Source: Lachnospiraceae bacterium (lineage in GTDB: Bacteria > Bacillota > Clostridia > Lachnospirales > Lachnospiraceae). From it: 64,000 nucleotides of DNA. This document shows positions 8,821-19,118 of this stretch, in pieces. Location: the NCBI GenBank assembly GCA_910575075.1, contig CAJTCY010000004.1:124001-188000 (forward strand), given 5' to 3'. Within the stretch, counting starts at the first letter, position 1; every line of letters starts with the position of its first letter. Both the position numbers and the translations under genes were made by a program. The notes under the pieces were generated by a model, which had not been told where the DNA came from, did no database searches, and saw only the letters and a list, made by a program, of their open reading frames with translations.

Positions 8821-10692
8821 CTATTTTCGTACAAATCCTGCAACAATCCGTTTTATAACAGACTCCACATCCAGACCATGCTGTTTTTTCAATATTTCTA
8901 CATTCCCCTGCTCCACATATTTGTCCTCTAAAGCAATATTCATAACCATAGGCATATGTTTTTCTGCTTTTTCGCTGAAATACTGCAGTACCTGTTCCCC
9001 AAATCCTCCTGTAATCACATTTTCTTCCATAGTAACCAAAAGCTGATGGGTTTTGGCAAGTTCATCAAGCAGCTCTGTATCCAAAGGTTTCACAAACCGG
9101 ACATTTATCAGAGAGCAGAAATATCCCATAGATTTCAGCAGCTCTTGAACCTGTTCTGCTGTCTTTACCATGCTTCCTACTGCCAGCAATGCAATCTCAT
9201 GCTCCCGGCAGATAATCTCGCATTTTCCGCAGATAATTTTTTCCCTATGTTCTTTTAATCCTGAATACGCTTCTCCTCTGGGATAACGGATGGCAATAGG
9301 ATGTCCAAAATTCAAAGCATATTTCAACATGTCTGAAAGTTCCCATTTATTCTTAGGCGCTAAAATAGTCATATTGGGAATAGATGACAGATATGACAAA
9401 TCAAAAATCCCCTGATGAGTCTCCCCGTCGCTTCCGACAAGCCCGGCACGGTCAATAGCAAACACTACTGGCAAATCCTGCAGACAAACATCATGAAGAA
9501 TCTGATCATACGCCCTCTGTAAAAAGGATGAGTACACTGCCACTACCGGTTTTAATCCTGCTGCCGCCAGCCCCGCCGCAAAGGTCACCGCATGTCCCTC
9601 CGCAATCCCCACATCAAAAAAACGCTCTGGAAAAAGGTTATGGAACCGCTTTAGCCCTGTCCCATCCCGCATTGCCGCAGTAATTGCCACTATTTTAGAA
9701 TCCCGTTCTCCAAGTTTGCGCATTACTGTTGAAAATATATCTGTATAATTTGCTGTCCCCCTCGGCTTAATAGGGATTCCCGTTTCAATCCGAAATGGCT
9801 CTGCGCCATGAAACCTTGCAGGATGGCGTTCTGCCGGAAGATATCCCTTCCCTTTTTTCGTAATAACATGAACCAGTACTGCTCCGTTTACTTTTGACGC
9901 CTCCCGGAATACCCGGCGCATCTCTCCAATGTTATGTCCGTCCACTGGTCCCAGATAAGTGATTCCCATATTTTCAAATATCATTCCTGGAATAAAAAGC
10001 TGCTTAATTCCGCTTTTAGTCCGCCGAATCCGTGTCACCATGCGCTCTCCGAGGACTGGAATCTTATTGAGTGAATTCGTCACTCCTGTCTTCAAATCCT
10101 GGTAAACATATGCTGTACGCAGGTTGCCTAAATGACGTGAAAGACCGCCTACGTTCTCAGAAATTGACATATTGTTATCATTCAATACAATCACAAAATT
10201 TGTGTTCAGCCGGGAAGCATTGTTCAGAGCCTCATATGCCATTCCCCCCGTCATAGCGCCGTCTCCAATCACAGAAACCACCTTGTACTGTTCTCCTGTA
10301 ATCTCCCTGGCCTCGGCATAGCCTAATCCTGCCGAAATAGAAGTAGAACTATGCCCTGTATCAAAGCTGTCACAGGAGCTCTCTTTGCGCTTAGGAAATC
10401 CGCTCATGCCGCTGTATTCCCGCAAATGTTCAAATCCATCTTTCCTTCCTGTCAGCAGTTTATGCGTATAGGACTGATGCCCAACATCCCAGATAATCTT
10501 ATCCTGTGGAAGCTGAAATACCAGATGCATTGCCATGGTAAGCTCCACCACCCCCAGATTGGATGCCAGATGCCCGCCATTTTCTGATATTTTCTGAATC
10601 AGAAATTCCCGGATCTCTGCCGCCAGCACCGGAAGTTCTGATTCTTCCAGTTCTTTTATATCATTGGGTTCTTTTATCTTATCCAATACCAT
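8821..10692 (-). CDS. dxs: 1-deoxy-D-xylulose-5-phosphate synthase
   Basis: Condenses pyruvate and glyceraldehyde 3-phosphate to DXP, the first step of the MEP isoprenoid pathway, using thiamine diphosphate. The 623-residue enzyme has the thiamine-binding GDGAMTGGMAYEALNNA segment near residues 142-158 and the LNDNNMSISENVGG motif after it, then the transketolase-like pyrimidine-binding domain with DRAGLVGSDGETHQG, and a C-terminal transketolase domain. Length is typical. Downstream of ispA (36-base gap) and upstream of tlyA, it forms an isoprenoid block inside the larger operon. Confidence 0.97.
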   Translation of the reverse strand: MVLDKIKEPNDIKELEESELPVLAAEIREFLIQKISENGGHLASNLGVVELTMAMHLVFQLPQDKIIWDVGHQSYTHKLLTGRKDGFEHLREYSGMSGFPKRKESSCDSFDTGHSSTSISAGLGYAEAREITGEQYKVVSVIGDGAMTGGMAYEALNNASRLNTNFVIVLNDNNMSISENVGGLSRHLGNLRTAYVYQDLKTGVTNSLNKIPVLGERMVTRIRRTKSGIKQLFIPGMIFENMGITYLGPVDGHNIGEMRRVFREASKVNGAVLVHVITKKGKGYLPAERHPARFHGAEPFRIETGIPIKPRGTANYTDIFSTVMRKLGERDSKIVAITAAMRDGTGLKRFHNLFPERFFDVGIAEGHAVTFAAGLAAAGLKPVVAVYSSFLQRAYDQILHDVCLQDLPVVFAIDRAGLVGSDGETHQGIFDLSYLSSIPNMTILAPKNKWELSDMLKYALNFGHPIAIRYPRGEAYSGLKEHREKIICGKCEIICREHEIALLAVGSMVKTAEQVQELLKSMGYFCSLINVRFVKPLDTELLDELAKTHQLLVTMEENVITGGFGEQVLQYFSEKAEKHMPMVMNIALEDKYVEQGNVEILKKQHGLDVESVIKRIVAGFVRK

Positions 10693-10727
10693 AGATAATA
10701 CCCTCTTTCTCCACTATAGAAGTTTCG

Positions 10728-11621
10728 CTATTTTTTCCTATGTATAAGTTCTATCATCAGACTGCTGAGAAACTCATTTTTTACTACCAGTGTATTCATA
10801 TGTTCTATACTCTGTCTGGACAAACGTTCCACTTCCTGTTTTGCCTGATCAATATCATACAAAGTAACCCAGGTAGTCTTATGGTTTTTCTCATCACTGC
10901 CTACCGGTTTCCCCAGTTCTTCTGTTGTACTGGTTACATCCAGAATATCATCCTGGATCTGAAATGCAAGTCCCAGTTCTCCTGCCGCCTGCTCCACCTG
11001 TTTTTGCTCGCTGCTGGTGGCACCTGCCAGAATAGCTCCAATCATCATGGATGCTTCCAATAATGCGCCTGTCTTCAAACTATAGATAAAGGTCAGCATT
11101 TCCTGCGGCACTGTTTTACCTTCTGCCTCCACATCCACGCACTGTCCCCCCAGCATGCCATGAATTCCAGATTTTCTGGCAAGCACATACAGCGCTTTGC
11201 CGATCTGGCTGTTTCCAGGTTCAAGTTCAAATGCTCTGGCTGCTGTCTCAAATGCATAGTTTAGAAGCCCATCTCCGGCAAGTATCCCCATTCCCTCTCC
11301 AAACTGGGCATGTGTCGTCTTTTTTCCTCGGCGGTACTCATCGTTATCCATAGCTGGAAGATCATCATGTACCAAAGAATATGTGTGTATCATCTCAATT
11401 GCTGCCATAAATGGTTCAATCACTTCTGATCTGCCGCCAAACATCCGGTAAGTTTCCCACATCAGCATTGGGCGCAAACGTTTTCCGCCTGCTTGAATAC
11501 TATAGTTCATTGCCTCTATGACTGTTTTCTGATATCCTTCTGCGCAGGGCAGATATTTCTCTATGACTGCTTCTACCTGTCTGGTGCGTGCAGTCAATTC
11601 TTCCTGAAATTCTTTATTCAT
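10728..11621 (-). CDS. ispA: Polyprenyl (farnesyl) diphosphate synthase
   Basis: Makes farnesyl diphosphate (possibly geranylgeranyl) by adding isopentenyl diphosphate to allylic diphosphates. The 297-residue protein shows both aspartate-rich motifs: DDLPAMDND (first, with the bacterial two-residue insert) and QIQDDILD (second), plus GGKRLRP near the N-terminus. Start at 11621 follows GGAGG by 7 bases and overlaps the end of xseB by 8 bases, which suggests coupled translation. With dxs next to it the gene feeds quinone, undecaprenol and related pathways. Chain length cannot be fixed by eye. Confidence 0.94.
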   Translation of the reverse strand: MNKEFQEELTARTRQVEAVIEKYLPCAEGYQKTVIEAMNYSIQAGGKRLRPMLMWETYRMFGGRSEVIEPFMAAIEMIHTYSLVHDDLPAMDNDEYRRGKKTTHAQFGEGMGILAGDGLLNYAFETAARAFELEPGNSQIGKALYVLARKSGIHGMLGGQCVDVEAEGKTVPQEMLTFIYSLKTGALLEASMMIGAILAGATSSEQKQVEQAAGELGLAFQIQDDILDVTSTTEELGKPVGSDEKNHKTTWVTLYDIDQAKQEVERLSRQSIEHMNTLVVKNEFLSSLMIELIHRKK

Positions 11622-11835
11622 CAAATGCCTCCAATTCTCCCTGCTCATTCAGCAGAAGCATTTTTTTCTCTACGCTGTCAATTTTATCATTACAGTATTT
11701 TAATTTGCAGATCCCTTGTTCATAAAGAGAAAAGGAATCTTCCAGAGTTACTTCTTTGTCCTGCATCTTTTCTATAATAGCCTCCAGTTCCTGAAAAGTC
11801 TCTTCCAGTGAAACCTCCTGCTTGTCCTTATCCAT
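11614..11835 (-). CDS. xseB: Exonuclease VII small subunit
   Basis: The small subunit binds the C-terminal region of XseA to form exonuclease VII, which degrades single-stranded DNA from both ends. The 73-residue product has the usual SLEETFQELEAIIEKMQ start and a helical hairpin (about residues 10-65). The ATG at 11835 has AAGGAG about 10 bases before it; a longer open frame exists but overlaps xseA without need. It sits between xseA and ispA, the normal place. Confidence 0.94.
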   Translation of the reverse strand: MDKDKQEVSLEETFQELEAIIEKMQDKEVTLEDSFSLYEQGICKLKYCNDKIDSVEKKMLLLNEQGELEAFDE

Positions 11836-11866
11836 GCTCACTGCTCCTTCCATTGGGAATCTCACG

Positions 11867-13105
11867 TTATCTGTCATCGCCGATCTGCTTGTTCTCTGCA
11901 CGCTCCAGACGCTGAATTTCCTCTATCCTTGCTTTTATCATTCCATTCAGCATATGGATATTCAGCAAATCACCTTGTTTCAACAAAGACACATCCTTCA
12001 TGCTTCTTCCCTTTTCATCCGCCACAAAAGCATATCCCAGACTAAGCTTCTTCAAAGGAGACAGGGCCTCCATCCGTCTTGCATATAATTCCACTGCGTA
12101 TTTTCTGTGGGTAATCTTCTGCTCCATCTGCATCCGAAGTTTGTCCTCAAGGTCTGCTGCCATCTGCCGTTTGTCGTTTAACTGATTATTCGGACTCAGC
12201 AGCTTTAATTTTCCTTCATACTGCCTTACTTTCTCCTGACACCGTTCCAGTTTATCACTGATTCTGCGATTCAGTTCCAAACGCAGGGAAAGAAGTATTT
12301 CTTCCAGTTCCCGGATGTCGAATACAGCAAGCTCTGCTGCCGCTGAGGGAGTGGGAGCCCGAAGATCTGCTGCATAATCAGCTATGGTAATATCTGTTTC
12401 GTGCCCCACTGCCGAGATAATCGGAACGGAACACTCAAAAATGGCACGAGCGACTATTTCTTCATTAAACGCCCATAGATCCTCTATGGAACCGCCGCCT
12501 CTTCCTACAATCATCACATCCACGCCAAACTGTTCCAAAGCGTGAATTCCATTGACAATGCTCTGTGCTGCTCCTTCTCCCTGCACAAGCGCCGGATAAA
12601 GGATCGTCTGTACATAAGGATTTCGCCGCCTGCTTATATTCTGAATGTCCCGGATTGCCGCACCTGTAGGCGCTGTAACAATTCCCAAAGTACGGATATA
12701 CCTGGGCACAGGCTGCTTATATTCAGATGCAAACATTCCCATTTCTTCCAATTCTTTTTTCAGAGCCTGAAAGCGCTGGTACAAAAGCCCTTCTCCGTCC
12801 GGCAGTATCTCTCTGGCATAGAGCTGGTATCTGCCATCCCTTTCATAAACAGAAACAGACCCCAGTACTATTACATTATCTCCATTTTTCATGGAAAAAC
12901 CCAGACCCTTGCGGTTTCCGGCAAAAAGCACAGCAGGCAGCGCCCCTGTTTCATCTTTCAGTGTAAAATAAATATGTCCGGAAGTGTGATATTTGCAGTT
13001 TGACACCTCACCTTTCACATAAATGCGGTTCATCATAAAATCCTGGGTAAACATATTTTTAATGTAGGCATTGACCTGTCCTACTGTATATACATTTTTT
13101 GTCAT
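11867..13105 (-). CDS. xseA: Exonuclease VII large subunit
   Basis: Catalytic subunit of the single-strand-specific exonuclease VII. The 412-residue protein starts with an OB-fold (VGQVNAYIKNMF, then VKGEVSNCKYHTSGHIYFTLKD) and continues with the catalytic domain containing GGGSIEDLWAFNEE near residues 185-199 and SAVGHETDITIADYAADLRAPTPSAA after it. A long helical region toward the C-terminus binds XseB. The ATG overlaps the nusB stop by four bases (ATGA), indicating translational coupling. Confidence 0.96.
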   Translation of the reverse strand: MTKNVYTVGQVNAYIKNMFTQDFMMNRIYVKGEVSNCKYHTSGHIYFTLKDETGALPAVLFAGNRKGLGFSMKNGDNVIVLGSVSVYERDGRYQLYAREILPDGEGLLYQRFQALKKELEEMGMFASEYKQPVPRYIRTLGIVTAPTGAAIRDIQNISRRRNPYVQTILYPALVQGEGAAQSIVNGIHALEQFGVDVMIVGRGGGSIEDLWAFNEEIVARAIFECSVPIISAVGHETDITIADYAADLRAPTPSAAAELAVFDIRELEEILLSLRLELNRRISDKLERCQEKVRQYEGKLKLLSPNNQLNDKRQMAADLEDKLRMQMEQKITHRKYAVELYARRMEALSPLKKLSLGYAFVADEKGRSMKDVSLLKQGDLLNIHMLNGMIKARIEEIQRLERAENKQIGDDR

Positions 13106-13494
13106 ACCAGTTTTGCAAGAATTCCATTGATAAAGGACGGCGAATCATCTGTGCCATAACTTTTTGCCAGCTCCACAGCTTCATTGATCGCTACTCCTTC
13201 CGGAATATCCTCCTCAAATTTTATTTCATACACGGCAAGACGGATCAGGGTAAGGTCCACCTTCCCCATACGGCTGGTTTTCCATCCCTGCGCCACCTGG
13301 TTTACCATCGCGTCAATTTCTTCCAGACGGCTTACAATCTGTTCAAATTTACTCTGTATATAGAGGGTATCTTGATCCTCCTGATCCAGCTCCTCCAAAA
13401 ATAACTGGCGCTGTTCAGACAATTCTCCCTCTTCATAAAACTCTGCACGGAACAACAGTTTAAATATTTTTTCTCTGATTTCTCTACGGCTCAT
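13102..13494 (-). CDS. nusB: Transcription antitermination factor NusB
   Basis: Binds boxA RNA with ribosomal protein S10 (NusE) to prevent premature termination in rRNA operons. The 130-residue, mostly helical protein has the family start SRREIREKIFKLLFRAEF and the C-terminal block RLAVYEIKFEEDIPEGVAINEAVELAKSYG. AAAGGAAG lies upstream of the ATG at 13494. Downstream it overlaps xseA; upstream lies a repeat element and the terminator of asp23, so the operon promoter is probably inside or near that repeat. Confidence 0.96.
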   Translation of the reverse strand: MSRREIREKIFKLLFRAEFYEEGELSEQRQLFLEELDQEDQDTLYIQSKFEQIVSRLEEIDAMVNQVAQGWKTSRMGKVDLTLIRLAVYEIKFEEDIPEGVAINEAVELAKSYGTDDSPSFINGILAKLV

Positions 13495-13510
13495 TCTGCT
13501 TCCTTTCGTT

Positions 13511-13650
13511 AATATGCGTTTTACGCATTCTCCGCGCGTGAGCGGGTCGCTTTAGCGGCATATTCCTTTCCGCCGCAGTGCGATTATTGTTATTTTTTTA
13601 TAGAAAAGATACTTTCACGCTTTAATGTGACAATGTCTTTCCTATAGAAT
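13511..13650. repeat. Interspersed palindromic element, copy A
   Basis: A gene-free block of small palindromes (ATGCG-TTTT-ACGCAT, CCGCGCGTGAGCGG) that ends in a long hairpin at about 13599-13650. The hairpin has an outer stem of TATAGAAAAGA against TCTTTCCTATA and an inner stem TCACGC / GTGTGA-like around TTTA. Four related copies lie in this window at 37.2, 47.9, 52.1 and 58.0 kb, all in the same orientation. It lies between asp23 and nusB, both read on the minus strand. No open frame is present. Confidence 0.8.
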
Positions 13651-13651
13651 T

Positions 13652-13675
13652 AAAAAAGGGGGCCGAAAGACCCCC
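13652..13675 (-). terminator. Rho-independent terminator of asp23
   Basis: GGGGG at 13658-13662 pairs with CCCCC at 13671-13675 around an 8-base loop. On the minus strand the stem is followed directly by six T (plus-strand A at 13652-13657). It lies about 70 bases after the asp23 stop. Confidence 0.75.
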
Positions 13676-13746
13676 TGACAATTCGCATACACTGTTCTCG
13701 TCTTTACTTTTAAAGGTTCGATATTCAAGATGCCTTAATTTCCATC

Positions 13747-14124
13747 TTATTTACGCTTCTCCATATCCACACCGGCAATCCGCACGTTAATACTGCTTAC
13801 CTGCAGTCCTGTCATATTCTCAACTGCTGATTTCACTCTCTCCTGAACCTTAGAAGACACCTCTGGAATTCCATAACCAAAGCGGATATTCAGCGCAACA
13901 TCCACCTTCACTACATTTTCCTGTACTTCCACCTTGATTCCCTTTGACAGATTCTTCATGCCAAGCTTACTCACAAGTTCATTGGTGATATTGCCAGCCA
14001 TAGAGCTTACACCCTCCACTTCTGTGGCAGCAAGTCCTGCGATAATGGCAACCACCTCATCTGCAATCCGTACTTCACCAAGATTGTCATCTTTTATCAT
14101 ATACGCTTTCCTGTCTTCCGCCAT
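13747..14124 (-). CDS. Asp23/Gls24 family envelope stress protein
   Basis: A 125-residue member of the Asp23 (DUF322) family. Such proteins sit at or near the membrane and are tied to cell-envelope stress in Gram-positive bacteria; the molecular role is poorly known. Typical blocks are visible: LGEVRIADEVVAIIAGLAATEVEGVSSM, a basic middle, and VQENVVKVDVALNIRFGYGIPEVSSKVQ. The start at 14124 has AGGAGG 8 bases upstream and a good promoter stands just before it. In many clostridia the gene lies directly upstream of nusB, as here, but in this genome a terminator and a repeat separate them. Confidence 0.9.
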   Translation of the reverse strand: MAEDRKAYMIKDDNLGEVRIADEVVAIIAGLAATEVEGVSSMAGNITNELVSKLGMKNLSKGIKVEVQENVVKVDVALNIRFGYGIPEVSSKVQERVKSAVENMTGLQVSSINVRIAGVDMEKRK

Positions 14125-14155
14125 GTTTACGCCTCCTAAACTTATTCATTCTGTT

Positions 14156-14183
14156 ATTATACCAGAATATCCAATTTTTGCAA
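14156..14183 (-). promoter_or_regulatory. Sigma-A type promoter of asp23
   Basis: On the minus strand TTGCAA (14183-14178) and TATAAT (14161-14156, preceded by TGG, an extended -10) are 16 bases apart and lie 32 bases before the asp23 start codon. Only sequence match supports it. Confidence 0.6.
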
Positions 14184-14231
14184 AGGTATTCGCAAGGTTT
14201 TTATGAATTTTTGTATAACTCTCCTGACTGC

Positions 14232-15164
14232 TCATTGACGTTTCTTCGGCGGCACAGACGTATATTCGTACGGCGTTGCCTGATAGACATAATAATTTAA
14301 CCAATTCGTATATAAGGTATTAGCATGAGCACGCCACTGCAGATTAGGCCGTATATTGCAGTCGTCATCCACATAGTAATTTTTTGGTAACTGTATGTTG
14401 AGACCCTTTTCTTTATCTCTCATATATTCTGTATGGAGGGTAATTCTGTCATACTCCGGATGCCCCATAACAAAAATTTTCTGGCCTGTGGTGTCCATCA
14501 GCAGAAACACTCCTGCTTCCTGAGATTCCGCCAGAATAGTGAGCTCTTGTACCTTCTCGATATCCTGCCTCCTTACCTCCGTATGCCTGGAATGAGGTGC
14601 GAGAAAATAATCGTCAAACCCCCGTACCAAGGGAATCTTCCGGTTGCTGACCTTATGTTCAAATAATCCGAACATCTTCTCCTTCAATATGTATTTGGGA
14701 ATTCCATAGTGATAATACAATCCTGCCTGCGCTCCCCAGCAAAGATACATGGTAGAAGTCACATTTGTTTTGGTCCACTCACAGATTTCCTCAAACTCCT
14801 GCCAGTAATCCACCTCTTCATAATCCATCTGCTCCACTGGGGCCCCTGTAATAATAAATCCATCAAATTTCCGGTCTCTGATTTCATCAAAAGTATTATA
14901 AAATTTATTCAGATGGCTGCTGGAAGTATTCCGGGACTCGTGGCTGCTCACTACTACAAAGGACACATCCACCTGCAGAGGGGTATTGGACAGCTCTCGC
15001 AAGATCTGCAGTTCTGTCTCTTCTTTAAGAGGCATCAAATTTAAAATCCCCACCTCAATTGGACGGATATCCTGATGTACCGCCCGGTTTTCATCCATTG
15101 TAAATACATTTTCTCTTTCCAGCGTTTCTCTTGCCGGTAATCCACTCTGAACTTTAATTGGCAT
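14232..15164 (-). CDS. metA: Homoserine O-acyltransferase MetA (probably acetyl-CoA dependent)
   Basis: Activates homoserine at its hydroxyl group in methionine synthesis. The 310-residue protein has the catalytic cysteine in MYLCWGAQAGLYYHYGIPK (about residue 142) and the His-Glu pair in MGHPEYDR (about 235-237). At the position that separates acyl donors (Gly111 in the E. coli succinyl enzyme) this protein has Glu in TGAPVEQM, which in characterised Bacillus MetA goes with acetyl-CoA; that is an inference. AGAAGGA lies before the ATG at 15164. No SAM riboswitch or T-box fits in the 48 bases to ligA. Confidence 0.95.
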   Translation of the reverse strand: MPIKVQSGLPARETLERENVFTMDENRAVHQDIRPIEVGILNLMPLKEETELQILRELSNTPLQVDVSFVVVSSHESRNTSSSHLNKFYNTFDEIRDRKFDGFIITGAPVEQMDYEEVDYWQEFEEICEWTKTNVTSTMYLCWGAQAGLYYHYGIPKYILKEKMFGLFEHKVSNRKIPLVRGFDDYFLAPHSRHTEVRRQDIEKVQELTILAESQEAGVFLLMDTTGQKIFVMGHPEYDRITLHTEYMRDKEKGLNIQLPKNYYVDDDCNIRPNLQWRAHANTLYTNWLNYYVYQATPYEYTSVPPKKRQ

Positions 15165-15212
15165 ATATTTTTCCTTCTTTCTGATCCGTTAAATGATCGT
15201 ATATTTTCCAGG

Positions 15213-18043
<2,831 letters not shown>

Positions 18044-18087
18044 GATATTTCCCCCACTCTTTTTATCTAATTTCCCTGCTGCCGATT

Positions 18088-18519
18088 TTACAAAAATCTT
18101 TTGAGCCGTTCAATGTTCTCTTCTTCAAAATCCATCAGCTCCTCCGCAAGTTCATTGGCAAAGCTGCCCGTTCTCTTATTGTTATGTCTGACTTTCAGCA
18201 AATCTGTAATTCCTCTGGTGTTTCCTTGAATCATCATGTCCGCCACATGATTTGTACTGATATTCAGCATAGTATTTGCCTGTACAGAACCCCATAACAT
18301 TGCTTTTTGCAACGCAGATTCTTTTGGCAGCAGACCATATTCCCATAATCCTGCTTCTGCTTTCCGCTCAAAATCACGGAAGCGGTTTCGCTCAGAGGTA
18401 AGTTCATAGGCAAACTCCTGATTATAAACTTTCCCCATCAGTGCATCAATAGCATTCACTGCCATAGATGCATTTTTCCTGGCTTCTTTTAGAACATTTA
18501 TTTCTTCCTGATCTTTCAT
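18088..18519 (-). CDS. Conserved hypothetical helical protein, 143 residues
   Basis: I do not recognise a named family. The protein is soluble, without signal peptide or membrane segment, and almost entirely helical by composition. It opens with a charged helix (KDQEEINVLKEARKNASMAV), has a middle rich in charged residues and a C-terminal acidic helix ending in ERLKRFL. A strong AGGAGG precedes the ATG at 18519. It is 44 bases upstream of rluF on the same strand and downstream of a terminator and two structured repeats. A structural or regulatory role is possible, but nothing in the sequence shows a reaction. Confidence 0.75.
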   Translation of the reverse strand: MKDQEEINVLKEARKNASMAVNAIDALMGKVYNQEFAYELTSERNRFRDFERKAEAGLWEYGLLPKESALQKAMLWGSVQANTMLNISTNHVADMMIQGNTRGITDLLKVRHNNKRTGSFANELAEELMDFEEENIERLKRFL

Positions 18520-18670
18520 AGCTTCCTCCTTTTGGTTTTACTACCATTAGGTTGAAGCATTTCTTCTATTTTATACTGCATTTATCAGGAAAATTACTTT
18601 TGCACTCCAATATACCTGCCGCTTAGCATCCGAACCAACTGCAGAGAATGAATTTGAATCCGCTGTTAGG

Positions 18671-18704
18671 AAAAAAGAGAACTGCCCTTATCGGGGCAAT
18701 TCTC
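18671..18704 (-). terminator. Rho-independent terminator
   Basis: GAGAACTGCCC at 18677-18687 pairs with GGGCAATTCTC at 18694-18704 (one G-T type mismatch). On the minus strand six T follow the stem directly (18676-18671). It would stop transcripts coming from the SH3-protein gene through the repeat region. Confidence 0.75.
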
Positions 18705-18740
18705 CCTTCTGCTCATCTCATAAATATTTGAATTTTCCCT

Positions 18741-18906
18741 CTAGTACAACGAAAATTAAGTCTTTGATATATTCACGCAGGATAATTGTTTCAGATACAA
18801 GGAAGAAAAACGACGGCGTAGCGGTGGCTACGGCTAGGTTTTCTGACATAGTAGCTGGACAATTAGGCAAGTGAAGATGTTAATTACTTAATATTCGTTG
18901 TACTAG
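18741..18906. repeat. Structured repeat, family 2, first tandem copy
   Basis: A 166-base element bounded by 20-base inverted repeats (CTAGTACAACGAAAATTAAG at 18741-18760 and its complement at 18887-18906, one mismatch). Inside lie GTAGC-GGTG-GCTAC and other pairable segments. It shares GACGGCGTAGCGGTGGC and ACAATTAGGC-AGT with the neighbouring copy at 18909-19107. No open frame and no clear target-site duplication were seen. It could be a MITE-like element or a repeated structured RNA. Confidence 0.7.
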
Positions 18907-18908
18907 TG

Positions 18909-19107
18909 TACTGACCGTTTGACACTTGGATAAATTGCAAAGAATAAATTTTCAGTCTGCGAGGCCGATTTCTGACGGCGTAGCGGTGGCGGTTATCATA
19001 AGGAGGGACCCGCTTGCGGAAAGATGCCTTATGCCGTACGGCTAAAAATCAAACGAAGCAGATGGAAATTTAAGCAAACAATTAGGCGAGTCGTCAGGTG
19101 GTCAGTA
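18909..19107. repeat. Structured repeat, family 2, second tandem copy
   Basis: Bounded by TACTGACC (18909-18916) and GGTCAGTA (19100-19107). Inside is a second, imperfect stem between AAATTTTCAGTCTGC (about 18946-18960) and GCAGATGGAAATTT (about 19058-19071), and the shared blocks GACGGCGTAGCGGTGGC and ACAATTAGGCGAGT. Its 3' end lies 11 bases after the stop of the SH3-protein gene. The segment from GAATAAATTTTCA to AGCAGATGG also appears, shortened, at 59615-59699. Confidence 0.65.
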
Positions 19108-19118
19108 TGCTAACCAGA

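Noticed and set aside
13599-13650. Main hairpin of the palindromic element as a normal terminator
   Set aside because: In all copies T-runs precede and A-runs follow on the plus strand, and the true terminators of neighbouring genes lie separately beside it.
15165-15212. SAM riboswitch before metA
   Set aside because: Only 48 bases separate metA from ligA and no riboswitch fold is present.
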